Assembly (NCBI GenBank): GCA_000328365.1
Contig: KB291798.1
Span: forward strand, 1,487,962-1,551,961
DNA: 64,000 nucleotides
Direction: 5' to 3'
DNA from: Capitella teleta
Taxonomy: Eukaryota; Annelida; Polychaeta; Capitellidae
Within the stretch, counting starts at the first letter, position 1. Each line of letters starts with the position of its first letter. The position numbers and the translations under genes were made by a program. Below are positions 45,206-58,100 of the stretch, piece after piece. The notes under the pieces were generated by a model. It saw nothing but the letters and a program-made list of their open reading frames with translations, did no database searches and was not told the DNA's origin.

Positions 45206-45405
45206 CTCTGAGATGTTACCCTCGATTGATGGAATAAATTCTAATTATCACACCTAATGTATGACTTGTCAATTAATAATCTAATTGACAACGCAGCAAT
45301 CTGGCTCGATGTTTCTCGATCATTCATTCCTTATTTGCAACAGGGAAGTCAGTCAAGTCACTCACCTGTAGAGGAGAGAGAGAGAACACAATTAAGGGAG
45401 TAAAA
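45206..45405 (-). other. Recursive-splice-site-like composite with RS-exon, 45365
   Basis: On the minus strand a CT-rich tract (complement of about 45370-45390) ends in CTCTACAG at 45366, directly followed by GTGAGTGACTTG from 45365. Both halves are near ideal and no AG interrupts the tract. A further strong donor GAG|GTAAGA lies at 45206/45205, so an RS-exon of 160 nt (45365-45206) is possible. That interval holds a perfect 10-bp stem (45266-45275 with 45282-45291). This is the best of three such composites on the same strand. Confidence 0.5.
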
Positions 45406-46815
45406 ATACACTTAGATTATATGATGGGAGGATACCGCGTTGTCATCGTTAGGCAGCGTAAGGAAACATACGGGGAAATGAAGTCATTAGCAAAGGTACT
45501 TATAGCGTGTAATAGAGTTTCTTGTATTGCTCAATGGGAAGGCTATTGGGATGGATGGCAGTGTTGGCTTCCGCATAGACCGATATCATTCTACGTGGTT
45601 TGGATACAAATCGAGCTATTGTATCGACTCTTGGAACTACATATACTCGTACATGGGCAAATGTAAGTGAATGGCGAATCATTTTCTTCTTTTGAGCGAT
45701 TGGCAAAACTAGTTTAAGATGCATCTACATTCTACAAAATGTATTTTTAATAAATAAAAGTACCCGGAGAATTGTGAATCACAGGAAATTAATGCAGTTA
45801 ATTGACCAAACAAGGATGTTTCACATCCTCGAATGGTCAAACATTGGAAATTGATGAATATTCACTGATTTATTCATGGAAACATGCAGTTTGGCAGATC
45901 ACGTACAACACCGATGTTTAAACAAAGGTTATGGGAAATACCTACGCATATATTGTTCGGTACGACGATCAATTGGTTGATAACAACAAAAAGTTATTCG
46001 ATTAAACATAATATTATATTCATAGTCAGAGCAAAGGATCATGCATAATAATGAAAACGATTCATGAAAAAAAAATAAATATATATGAATAAGACAAGGC
46101 TGAGTATCGTTACATAATATATGCATTTTTTAACAAGACATGGTTTTAACATTAAAATGCAACGTTAAACTAATGCATGTATGCAGGTAAATATTCTTTT
46201 GGTTCGTATGAAAAATAGTTCTTCTGTCAAAGGCTTTCAAACATGAAAATATCGACGAATGGGCGGGCCTCATTTTTTGTTTTGTGGACTAAATATATTC
46301 GGAAGGGTTTCATGACGGTTTTAAAAAATATATATATTGATGATAGAACACACCATGAAAGTTCAGACTCCTATAAGACCTAACGAGCATTGCACTGCAT
46401 CTGGTGAGGGATCGAAGTTGTACGAAATCATAACGCACGTTTCCTTCGAAAGCTCGCATCAGCTATCTCTGGCAAAACACGTAACACTTACTGGGCCACA
46501 ATAGCATCGCACAAGCATTACACATTAAATTATTACTTATATTTCAGTCTCATCCATTAGAAGTTGTCATCATATCCTTGTACTGGGCATTCATATGTAC
46601 TCAGTTAGCTGATAGCCCTTTGCGGAGACTAAATCCTGCACTGTCCTGAGCCCATCAATCAATGTCATTATCCGGATCGGGGAATAAGAATATTTCATCA
46701 TCGTCATCATCATAACTCTACGAGTGTGTGCAATCAGTGCGCGTAAAGTGAACCTATGCTACAGACACTACAATACTTATACTCATAGTTAGTGTTATGG
46801 TTGCATGAGTCTATG

Positions 46816-46977
46816 CAATATATATATAATTATATATATATTGCTAGCTCAGGACCTCTTTGAAAATGTGTCGTTAATTCCTCGGGTAGATTCAATCTGT
46901 GTTTGGCCTTGGGAATTTCACATATATATACAGTATATATATATATATACAATATATATATAATTATATATATATTG
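46816..46977. repeat. Duplicated 28-bp TA palindrome
   Basis: The same 28-base AT palindrome (begins CAATATATATATAATT, ends TATTG) occurs at 46816-46843 and 46950-46977. The first copy overlaps the left arm of the 81-bp inverted repeat by two bases. Confidence 0.7.
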
Positions 46978-47282
46978 CGTACATAAATAGCGTCCCCCCC
47001 GTTAGTTCAGTATTTGATATATGTAGTTCAGCTGTAAACATGATCGATCTCTCTGGACATTTCGAAAGACTAGAGACCCAGAGAAAATGGACTTAAGGGC
47101 ATGCGTTAATACCCTAATATAACAAGACACATTTTCTATGCTAACACTGACTTAATTTAGAGGTGGGCCCAGGGGAATGACTGAATACAAGGTCTTTCCT
47201 TTGTGAAATTCCCAAGGCCAAACACAGATTGAATCTACCCGAGGAATTAACGACACATTTTCAAAGAGGTCCTGAGCTAGCA
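46842..47282. repeat. 81-bp perfect inverted repeat
   Basis: Left arm 46842-46922 and right arm 47202-47282 are exact reverse complements over 81 bases, separated by 279 unrelated bases. Perfect identity means recent origin, ongoing conversion, or an assembly/read artefact. No target-site duplication and no transposase frame were seen, so a normal TIR element is unlikely. A 79-codon minus-strand frame (47152-47391) covers the right arm but matches nothing I recognise. Confidence 0.85.
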
Positions 47283-50200
47283 GGATACCAATAGACGTCC
47301 GTATGAAACACAGAACTAAGGAGGCTCGGTCATTTTTCAGATACAATGACTTTTGTAGTTTTGCCCAAGCACAGTTCAACACACTTTTCAAGAGCCAGCA
47401 CCAGATTTTTTTTTAAGATGAACACATTTCGGATGGCTCCTGACTAATCGCTTAAAGAGATGCACACGGACAGTGTATTCCGACCAAGGGGCTGTTCCTG
47501 GTGTGACATTGAACTGTGCGTCAATCACAATTATAGCTGCACCCATGACAACTGCATAAAAGATAAAAACAATTAGGATCGGAAAGCATCAGTAGCTAGC
47601 CACATTTTCTGCATTCGTATTACTATATACATGAACTCTTGGCAGAATAGCCGAATTGCAAAGGAAACTATACTCTCATTCCACGGTCACCAAATTTCAT
47701 TTGACGGAGAGAATTGAGTGTTATGTCATGAATAACTCAGTTTGAGGGGAGGGGGTGTAATGACCTGCTTATGATGTCGGAGAATTGACATGAACATAAC
47801 ATCCCGAGAGTTTCCCTTTGTGGTACATCCAACAGATGATCAGTGTCATTCTACCTAAAGCACTCAGCACACCCGATTCACTTTAAACTCAGAAAATGAA
47901 AGAAAAAAAAAAAAAAAAAAAAAAAAGAAGAAGAAGAAAACACCCCACAAAACAGAACATCATTTTCTGTGGAAAAAACAACGATCAGCATAAACCGAGG
48001 CAAACAATGCTATGAATTCCAGGTTCGTTTTCATGGTTATCGCCCCCTCGAATATCATGTCTCATTCTGCCTCCGACTGAATTACAGGAAAAACGCCCTC
48101 GAGGAGGAAGAAAGAGGGCTGTTGGGAACGGACACCGCGTGTTTAATCCATCTAGGGTTCGGTGTCTCAGCTGAAAGCGACAGGAAGGGTTTAAACAAAG
48201 GCTACTTGGCTGTCCACGTCCACAACGCCATTATATTTCTAATGTCAGATCTATCTGCAGATGTCAGAATTGAAAGGCAGCCGATTTGTAATTTTACGGC
48301 TCCGTCAATACTGGAATGCGGTAATAGCATATGGGTACCAGCAAGAGCAGAATCCCAAGATCGGAGTTACCCTCTACAAGATAGATCCCAAGGGATCTGT
48401 AATCTTTACCCTGCATGCTATACCACAGCGCTAGGTCTTGTTATGCGGTAAAGCAATACCTCAGAGTGACCGAGGAATTATAACGAAATATAAATCCCAT
48501 TCATAAAGCCTTGTGGGTCGACCGTCCCTCCAACTCAGGATCTCAACATTCTCACGCGACTAAGAATTGAAAAGCAGCATTGCCGTGGTCGTAGGGGTCT
48601 AAATTTCTCTGAATCTACGGTGGTCTTGCAATCTCGCGAGAGACAAGATATAAGGGTGAGAGGCGTTATTTGTATTGATATCGGGCCCTATTATAGCCTT
48701 TGTGTTGGCGTCCACAGAAAATGGCCAGAGTTCGCTCAAAGTGCTGTTTATGTGGCAGTGTGGGAATCCGTGCTGCCATACTTTATTCAAGATGAATCCC
48801 TGATGAGAATCCATGACATTATACTACCCATCAGCTGTGAAATACAATAGGTCATCTGCATAGATATTCCTGAATCCAACATGGAACAAGGTTTCGAATG
48901 CCTGAAAATTTTGCGCTGTGCGAATTGAGACATCGCCATTAGAACAGTATTTATACTCTTATAATATGTTGTCGATCACCTTAAAGATCTGCCAGTTAAA
49001 CAGGCCATGTCGACGTTAATGAGACTACAAAAAGGTGTGATCATTTTATATTTAATGATCTCGTGATTAGTAATACACTGTTTTGAATCTATTGTTGCGT
49101 ACATGCATGAACTATCGACCCCTGCATGTTCCCTCTGTTTATAGGTGCTTTGTGTGTAGGCGAGGCGCTATAATTATGGATCGGCATAGATTGCCAGAGG
49201 AAGTTGACTTCCATAAAGTTCGGAATTAAGCAGCGAAAAGCCACCGTAAAACACACGAAGATCGGAGACAACGACACCCTTCGCCCACCTTGCATTTCAA
49301 TGAAGAAGATAAACAAAACTTGTATAAATAAACGATAAATATTAATTAAGATTGAAGACCGAACTTGGAATATGTGAAGATGTTTGTAAATATCTTGGTT
49401 CAGCATGACGCGGACAACTAGTGTGAGTTGTGATCTCAACACGTGGCATCGAACCCACGCAGTCGCACTTCTGTTCTATCGTTGTTCATCTCGTCGCATT
49501 TGATTTATTCATCGTCGTCCTCTTTGGAAAGCAGGGAGTGAAGAATTAAGCAATGTTGGATTCCGTCCTCCCTCGTGTCCATGCATGGCGCTGCTGGTAA
49601 TTTCCAATCACTTTATGTTTGTCTGATGGAAATAGCGAAATGGACAGCAATTGTCTCAGCGTTGTAATTGACAAAAAAGGTATAAACATAAAAAACTATA
49701 CAACCAGGCATCGGATATCCACCTAATAGCAATAATGAATACGGGTTACATAAACTGTGAGAAAGTAATTAGCAAGCACACAGGGGTGTTAGTACGTGCC
49801 AAGACTTGGCAAAAGAGCAAAGCGAAATCCGCATGAATACCGCTTCAGCCGCACGTGTTCGGGGTTCTCTTGTGTGGTGGGGTAAGCAAGGAGAATAGCA
49901 ATGAAGTGTCTATTCCCTCGGGCAAAATTATGCGATGCCCACGGGGGCGAAATATATGAAATCATTCTTTATGCGCTGATTACACATTTTATTAAGAAGG
50001 AATAAATGATGCTTCGTTCTGAATTCACTAAACGCTTCTTCGATGCACAGTTTTACATCTCATACGAAGTCTATCATCTTCAATTAATCCCTCTATGCCT
50101 CAGAACTATGGTGACAAATACCACTGTGTGTTTCATTAGAGAGCGAGCTGCTGTGAATACCCTTGAAACTCGCTTATTTGCTGCCACTCTGCGTGAGCCC

Positions 50201-53200
50201 TGTCTTAGGCCTCATCTTTTGTCCGAGCACACCTGGGTCTTGCTGACAGGTGCTCGACGAATCGCCGATGCACGTACCGAGGAGCGAGGATGACCGAATC
50301 AGGCAGTCGTTTCATGTTGGGGTTTACGCCAAGATCTGAGCAACCGTTTCCGATTGGTCTCCTCCAGAGTCCATTGAATGGCGTGCAAGGGTCATTGCGT
50401 GTGGGTCAGCACCCTTACGGTCAAAGCAAGGAACAAGGGTCCAGGGGTGAGGGCGTACCAAGTGCAATAGCCCCATCCATGCACTTAGATTGATAGGTTT
50501 CTTTGGCAGAACGTAGGACTCACCCAATCGGGGAAAATAATATTCAAGGAACCGAGCCATTATGAATTATGGCTTGAGATATCGTGCTTGTGCTCCATAG
50601 GGAGTGGTCGATGTGAAAGACCCTCTTTCATGTCGCATAGAGCAGAGCCACGCCTCACGATGATATGCACGCTACCCTCATGCTCAGCGATCCCCCACCA
50701 TGCAGACAATCGAACCAGGTTAATCGCATCACCAAACACATTACCTCATTTTAAGGTTATGATCAGTGGCCTATAAGAGACGTAACGTCGCCCCACGAGT
50801 CTCATCTGCAGGTCACCACCTCGATTAACCTTCCACTTGAAGATCGCAGACCTTTTTAACAACCATTGTTAACAATCTCTTCCTTCCTGTCAAGAAAGCA
50901 AATGTATATTCACATGACGCAAATACGTCCTTCGTGCTTTCTTCCCTTCCCTTGAAACATTGCACAAAAACAGCGGCGTTCTTAGAACTATGTCGTATCC
51001 TGAGAAGGCAAATCCGATGCTCTTTAGATAATTTGTATGTCTATATAATTGTACAATTTATGACTTAGCAAGGTTATCTTCTTGTTGATGGTGTGGTTCA
51101 CCTCTCAAAAGAGGATGGCGCAGACGTCATAATTACATGTCACCTCAAGGACAACTTCCTTTGTGCATATTCCCCCCGCAGCCTAATCGGACACGAGGAA
51201 GTCCAAGAAACTCACAAATACCCCGAGCAGTGCAATCAATCAAGCCCATCGTTGAAGAGAATAATAGAGATACATATTATATAAACACTAAGGTGTGCTT
51301 TAATGCAGGTTGTATTCAGTCCCCACGCGTTGAATAACACGGGGACACCCACGGTGTGGCCGATATTGCATATTCTACAGGGTGCTGAACTTGGGGCATA
51401 GACGGATTGGGCGGAGGCAGGGGGGTCGTGACTCCTTCCCCAACCTGACACCCATCAGCCTCGACCGTCGCAAAATCACACCACGGAGTAGAAAGGAACC
51501 CTTAGATAATGAGATCAGCAATGCCGCCACTTAGTCAACTCTATGTAGAATCTTGCGTCAAATTCATTCATTTCGATGATGCATGAGATCATCAGATAAC
51601 AGGCCACAATACTCAAAATGTCGCATAATTTATATCTAGATTCGATGTCGTCAACAGGTTTGCACGTATTTAGATTGAGGGACAATTTTTTTTTTTTTTT
51701 ATAAAACCTAACGTCATCTTGTTGTCTTGTCCTTTTCTAACCATTAGTTATCAAATTCATATAGACTTTTGTCTAACATAAGCTATTGAAATATTAATTA
51801 TAAGGGACATAGGTACACCACATGTACAGTTATGCAACATAATCTCTCAACCCTTAGCATTAGCCCCACACGAAAACATTCTGAGGGAAGTATCCTGAAA
51901 TAGGGCTAAACACCCTATTTACCCCCTTTGTGCGCTGGCTTGTGGGCCCTAAACCCTCCGCCCGAGGGAAGAACCAATTAAAAGCAGAACAATGAGAGCC
52001 TGGAGAGCTCTGATCAGCACCTCTTCCCCGTATCGCTGTGCACCGTAAACCTTTGCTTTACGTGACGCGTTGGAAAACTAAGATTCTTGGAACCAACTTG
52101 CTGAAATCTCGGCGATAACCACAAATGTATCAGGGGACTTGCAATGTCGTGAAGCGTGAGGGTGCAAACCCTTTTATATATGAGCACGCGGCGACAAAGA
52201 TTGCTCGACCATACGGACAAAAATGTGTTATGCATTCCTTGCAAATTTTAATAAATCATGAGACCAGAGAGCAAAAGCTGGAATATATTACACGGGAAAA
52301 GGACAGAAAGCTCACAAGAGAAAACATAGAACGTAAGCATAAACGGCTTCTTAAGAAGAATATCCGGTTATGCCATCAAAGAAAGCGAGGTAGAGATGTT
52401 TTGCTGTGCGTGGTAAAGTGAATCGTACAACCACGATGCTATGAGACGTTACTTCTATTCATTTTCAATCCCATATACATGTACCCATATACCACAGTAG
52501 TATACGCCTGATCATTCATCTTGGGTGAGCAAAGATACTCTCAGATCTGGGATATCATAGGCGAAGCACATATATAAGGAAGGTGTGCCACTCTCCCTCA
52601 GAGATTTGGAGGCCAGCAATGGTCTCACGAAGGCGAATCACGAGAAGGGCATGCAGAGAAGACAGCTGAGCAGCCAATTCGGCATATACCAACTTAAGAC
52701 CAAAGAGGAAACACCCTCGCTACCCTGGACGCTCTTGCGCTGTGCTCAGGTAGACATGGAACAATAGTCAGGAAGGAAAAAACCTCAGGGCTATTGTTTC
52801 GAAGAAAGATCTGCTCAATATTAATCACTGTACTGAAGGAGGGTAATAGGCTGATTCCATGCAACTTGCCTCAGCATAAGAGGGCAATTCCTTGAACATT
52901 AGAGTCAATACAAAAATGGAAAATATTCTATGCCCTCCCTTCCTCGCCTGTCAATGCTTTATGAATGGGCACCAAATTTGAGGATACGTGCGTAGACAAA
53001 TTGTGATTGTTGCTCAAAAGACGCGACCGTCTGTTGCTGGAGGGTTGGTGCCTCGCTGTCTCCCCAAAAGACCTCTTTGACAAACCCCAGTTGACAAGCA
53101 GCATATACGCGAATGGAGAGTTAAAAGATTGCCACAGCAAGCGTGAATCGGAGAAGTGCTAATGCCATGATTGACACCGGGAAATATGATGACCTGGGAG

Positions 53201-54985
53201 TAAGAGGAATGCCGTCCATTAAATCTAATGGCGACATGGACATGATGGGCCATTTGGCCGGGGTGGAAACAGCAGACGGTGGGAGAGGGAAGGGGGTAAA
53301 GATCTCCGTCTGTAAGCAAGGACGCGGATCATCGTGACAGGTAGCCAAGAGCGGGTATCAATTTAAGGCCCACCCACTAACCTCGCCATTGGAGATGAGA
53401 TCGGTCAAGACTCAACACAGATGTTGATGTCGATTGCTTTGGGCAAAACTGCTATGAATGATCGAAATAGAACAAAACCCCGGTCGTTTGTTTTGAGCAG
53501 GTTGTCGTTGATTTATAACAGCAACATCATCAGCGGAGTTATTTCTTCTAATAATAATGGTGTCGAGGTCATGCACCCCCGGGTTAATATCACACCCATC
53601 TTGAAAAGTGTTCTATGTTATCAGGGCGAGAACAGACTTCTGTCCTTCCGAGATCGAGGTCATCATCCAATAACCAGTCTTTTGGTGTGATGGACTCGAC
53701 TCGTATAATTTGCTAACAGTGCTGAGACATCCTGATCGAACGGAATTATCGAATCCTTTAGATGTATGTCTAAAATTTCAGAAGGATGGTTGATAGCGAG
53801 AATTAATGCAGCGTGGAAAATCAATTTCATAGCTTATGATCAAGAGAGGATAGATGATGAGACGCACGCTTCGATCATTGTGTATAGTATTAATCAGAGA
53901 ATAGCCATGGAAGATTCGACCAGCCCTCAGTATACACAACCACAAATCCAATCAGGGAAGATGGAATTTAAGCTAAAGCACAATAACCAGAAATGGCTAT
54001 TGATAAACTTGTGAATGCGAGTTTTAGGTTTGAGGTTCCACTTTCAGACAATTTTACTGCACAGAAGACAACACAAACGCAATAAAACCCCGATAAGAAA
54101 AGGCGGAATGGCTCGATCGAAATGACCTTATCACTGAAGCCGTTGCGCCTCTGTTGTCCCGAGATCGATATGAGCGGAGAGAGTGTTACATGTAGGGGTC
54201 ACAGGGGTCATCGGGCATCTAAGCCCTTAGGGAAACTCCAATGGACACACAGGAATAAAGATGTCCGAACATGAGAAGAAGAGGGAGAGAGGGTGTAAGG
54301 GCATATAATATTCACGACAATGATTGCAAGGGAGCTATACAGTGTTGTTATTGAATGTTAGTACGGCGATCGAAGTCGTGTGGATCCCCTCAGAATGGTA
54401 TCCGTCCCCAGATGATTTCATGGGATTGGCACAATGTTAGCATTTAATCGAATGGAAGTCGCCGAAGGAGGAGAGGCTCAGAGACAAACACTCAAGCAAA
54501 GAATACGCTACTAACTGGAAGGCATGTCTCTATAATGACATTGCGTATGTAAATTTAAGGTCGCTGAGTGCGTAGGACGTAGTTGTGAATCGATAGCAAT
54601 TTGTCATCGAGGGGCTTACTGAGTATCGGCTGATTGGAATTGGTCATAAGCAGATGACTCAATTCGTTCGGATGAATGCTTATTTCAGCTGAATGCGGTG
54701 ATAAAGGGGTCTGATTATACCATCAATGCCCCTGGCCACATTAAACCTCCTTTGACACTTGAGCCCTGAGTGCTTTGAATGCGAAATGAATTGGTCAGAG
54801 GTTTAATTAGTCCTATGTAAAGTACTATAGTAGGTTTAGTCCTACCAGATGTTTAGTTCGGCAAACTAAAATGCTTATGAAAAGCAGTCCCAGTGCATAT
54901 AATTATAAGACAATATCCTACAACGAGGGTTTAGCCCATGTAATGAGGAATAAGTGAGATAAATATATTTAACTAAGATAATTAA
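47283..54985. other. Long non-coding stretch
   Basis: No gene recognised. A frame of about 160 codons at 47969-48451 (+) starts without ATG behind an A/GAA-rich tract (47899-47940) and has no domain; that length is expected by chance. A minus frame of about 70 codons with lysine/arginine-rich composition lies opposite plain sequence near 52.2-52.4 kb on the plus strand and is equally uninformative. A T tract is at 51686-51700. Confidence 0.35.
47899..47940 (+). repeat. A-rich tract passing into GAA repeats
   Basis: About 24 A followed by four GAA-type units. Simple repeat. Confidence 0.8.
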
Positions 54986-55001
54986 TTAATCTCCGGGTGA
55001 C

Positions 55002-55107
55002 CCTTCAGATTTATCGATTAGAGTAGGGGGAAACCCCGGTCCCGGGCCCTCTGTTCTGGCGCCCGTATCACCCGAATGGGTTGGGTGGAGCCGTAAAACC
55101 CCATCAC
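55002..55107 (+). mobile_element. SINE-sized repeat with 15-bp flanking direct repeats, copy 1
   Basis: About 95 bases align without gaps, at roughly four fifths identity, to the complement of 61663-61760; both share ATTTATCGAT and ATCACCCGAATG with GGAGCCGTAAA. The unit is flanked by near-identical 15-mers TAATCTCCGGGTGAC (54987-55001) and TAATCCCCGGGTGAC (55108-55122), which look like a target-site duplication. No A tail, no Pol III boxes seen. A short retroposon or MITE is likely; class unresolved. Confidence 0.55.
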
Positions 55108-55124
55108 TAATCCCCGGGTGACAG

Positions 55125-58100
55125 AATCTAGGACCACCTGACTTCTGGTCTGACTACTAATTTGCCTGTCACATAGGTCGATGTGACAATATCATGTACT
55201 CAGTGGTTTGCAGCATCATAATTCATTCTACAGACAGAATATTACACCAATGAATTTCCGCTACAATGAATCAATGATATCAGATTTCTGCCAAGCAGCA
55301 TAAAATTTGCCATTATGTGTTAGGAGCGGTTTTGCCATCACTTTAAAAGAACTTAATAAGAAACTTGTGCTGATCAAAATATAATATTTCAGTGAAAGTG
55401 TGCGCCTATGAGGGACAGGTTCCTGGCTAACATGGGATTGCAGGTGCAGGAGAGCTTTGTCGTCAGGTTGGCAAGTGTTATGAATGCAGCGTTTCTAAGG
55501 CTGCATTCTTTCATTTCGAAAAAATATTTTGGCGTGATGTGATATTTGACATGATCGTATAGGGTATCCTTGATTTGATAGAAGTCAAAATTGGATGCAC
55601 ATATGGCAGCACAACCAAATAAAACCACGCCCCACTTGTTCATTTCATTTCCACCCCGACCATGCATTTTGAGGCCATCACACATATAAATCAAAATTAT
55701 TGAGTGGATTGAGGCTGTGAGGTCTTGGTTACGTAACTAGTGCCATCCAATTTGAGCCTTCTCAGTCATATACGCGTACGTGTGAATGAAGTAATGAAAG
55801 TTCGCTGGAAGTGGGTCACGATTGCTAGCGGAGTGACAGATTGTGAATTAATCAAGACTGTTAAGTGCAAGAGCATGAAAGTCTATTTGTGAAACAATCC
55901 TGTTCGGTTTGTATACATGTATAAGGCGGCCATGTCACTCAGTCACTCGGTGTAAAGTAAGTACACACTCAAGTACTAACACTTATCACAATTTGTTAAC
56001 AAGTGCGAATACGTTATTGCATGGATAAGTTGCAGTTGGAATTATATAATCAGAGTTCTCTTCAAAACCATGAACATCGGGCAAAACCTAGCTCTGTTAT
56101 ATGCACGAATTTCTTGTACTTTGTTTGCCAAATTATGGGATAAAATCAGTCGAGAATTTACCAAGGAAAGTCATTTCCACGTATAATTGTGACCCCTCGC
56201 GCCGAAATCCGCACTAAGTCGCTGAGCATATTCCCAAGAAACAAGTCTTGAGAGATCAGATGAGTTCAAAATGTTGATTTTCATGTTCCTCACATACAAG
56301 AATGATGTCAGTCTGTGATAAATAAGTTCTTTTATTTTGTGTATAATTTAGCCTATTGTATTGGCAGTGGAATAATTTTCAAGCTTTGCGAATTTCTCAT
56401 CTTCAATTGCGTGTGATGTTGACCCGTAAACAGGCTGTAACTTTTGAAATACTTCTCCGATTTAGATAATTATTGCATCTAACCGAATGAATTTATATCA
56501 GCTATTACAACCTGAAAAAAATGACTATGCGACTTAGTATGGGTTTCGGCGCGAGGGGTCACATTTATTTGGTTAACCGGATTTTGGCATTCCCACCGCA
56601 ATCATCAAGATGGGACATGACTGCATATACAGCACGCGGGGACAATAATCCGAAAAGGGAATTCCAGATATCATTTCTAAAATTGTCAACGGTGACGAAT
56701 TTAGGTCTCCTTTGTGAAACAAATTCTAAAGTGGAATATTTGTTTTTAATACAAATAGATTCTCACTGAAGGGGTGACCGACTTGGCATTATAACTCTTG
56801 AACAGATTTGTTGGATTATGGCACGAATGACGATTGCAGTTACGAGCAAGTGGTATTGTGATGAGCACTATCGTGGTGATTAAAATATGACGTAATACTC
56901 CTTCGATCCAAAGGCAACGAGTGCGTTCGTACCTCTCCGCAAAAACGGCGAAGATAAAAAAGCGAGAATATCGTGTTTTCCCTCCACTTCTCTCCATCGA
57001 CCTCTCGGGATTTTTATCTACCAAGTTACCTTGGACACAATTATCCCTGCGAATTGGCGATTGAAGAAGCTACAGCTGTAAGATGGGACACATTTCAAAG
57101 ACACAACAAGCGTGTGCATATACTGTTAAAGTAAACCCATACTATTGCAAACCAAAATTTTTGTTACTTTGTATTTTATCCTTAGACTATATCAAAAAAA
57201 AAAAAAAAAAAACACAATCTCCAGCCAATTAAACACTATTGCCCACGATGGCCCAATCTGTGCAACTGTAGTATGGAAGGTTATATAATTGTCACTTTCA
57301 AATGCATACACAATGAATTATACCATCTCGAGACCATGGATCGATCAATCAATCAACCAATCGATACACAAAACAGTTGTTTCATGGTCATGAGCTTAAG
57401 CTTCCAAGTATAATCTGATCAAACCAGCTCCGACATTATTCAGCGCAGCCTCAATGCAAACATTATGTCGTACAATTGCTGCAGCTGATCAAATTTAGTG
57501 TGGGAGTCACAGTGCAAACCGCGTGTTTTGACGATTCCCTTGATTTCTGTGGACTCAACCGACGCATTTGATTGACTAACACAGCAGACTAGTGGTGGCA
57601 GCGGGTACCAGAGTAACCGAGTATCCGGGTTTCAACTCGGGTCCGAAATTGAGCGAAACAGTTGAGCAAAATCGAAGCAGACATTGTGAGAATACTTTAT
57701 ACTCCTATATAGTATATGATGGCATTGCTGTTTGTTTAAGGAATACGTGTAGTGAGCCAAGCAGGGCTGACGGATACCAGCCCATTAGAAACGACGGTAC
57801 CGGGGACCCACCTTATTGACCGGTTGCCACTAATACAAGATAATTTATACAGTTCATTATGATCAATCCGGTTGAAGGCGTGAATGTTATTAAACCGCTC
57901 ATTTTGATTTGTGTCAACTGTCAAGGATACACACTTTAGATATGGGTTGGATATCAGGATGCAATTATTGTAACCTGTAAGCATGATATAAAATTGTCTA
58001 TATATACATGTAATATAGCTCCTCGATTCACATATCATGTTAGACGCAATAATAAAAATGTATAAACTTCAAAATATGCATCAGATGCATACATGTATTG

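Larger units (their letters stand above)
42701..46800. other. Non-coding DNA, motif cluster 6 and a recursive-splice-like site
   Basis: No gene recognised. It holds a DR1-like element (43101), TCATAACG sites at 44010, 44520, 44560, 45082 and 46428, a 20-bp palindrome (44602) and the composite splice site at 45365. A short frame near 45540 encodes WDGWQCW, discussed and rejected elsewhere. Confidence 0.4.

Noticed and set aside
45421-45666. Plus-strand frame with WDGWQCW, as in the hormone-binding domain of class B GPCRs (WDGWLCW)
   Set aside because: The other conserved cysteines, prolines and tryptophans are missing, there is no donor after the motif, and the frame runs into unrelated sequence. 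Chance match.
47969-48451. Open frame of about 160 codons
   Set aside because: No ATG at its start, no domain, and frames of this length are expected a few times by chance in 64 kb read in six frames.
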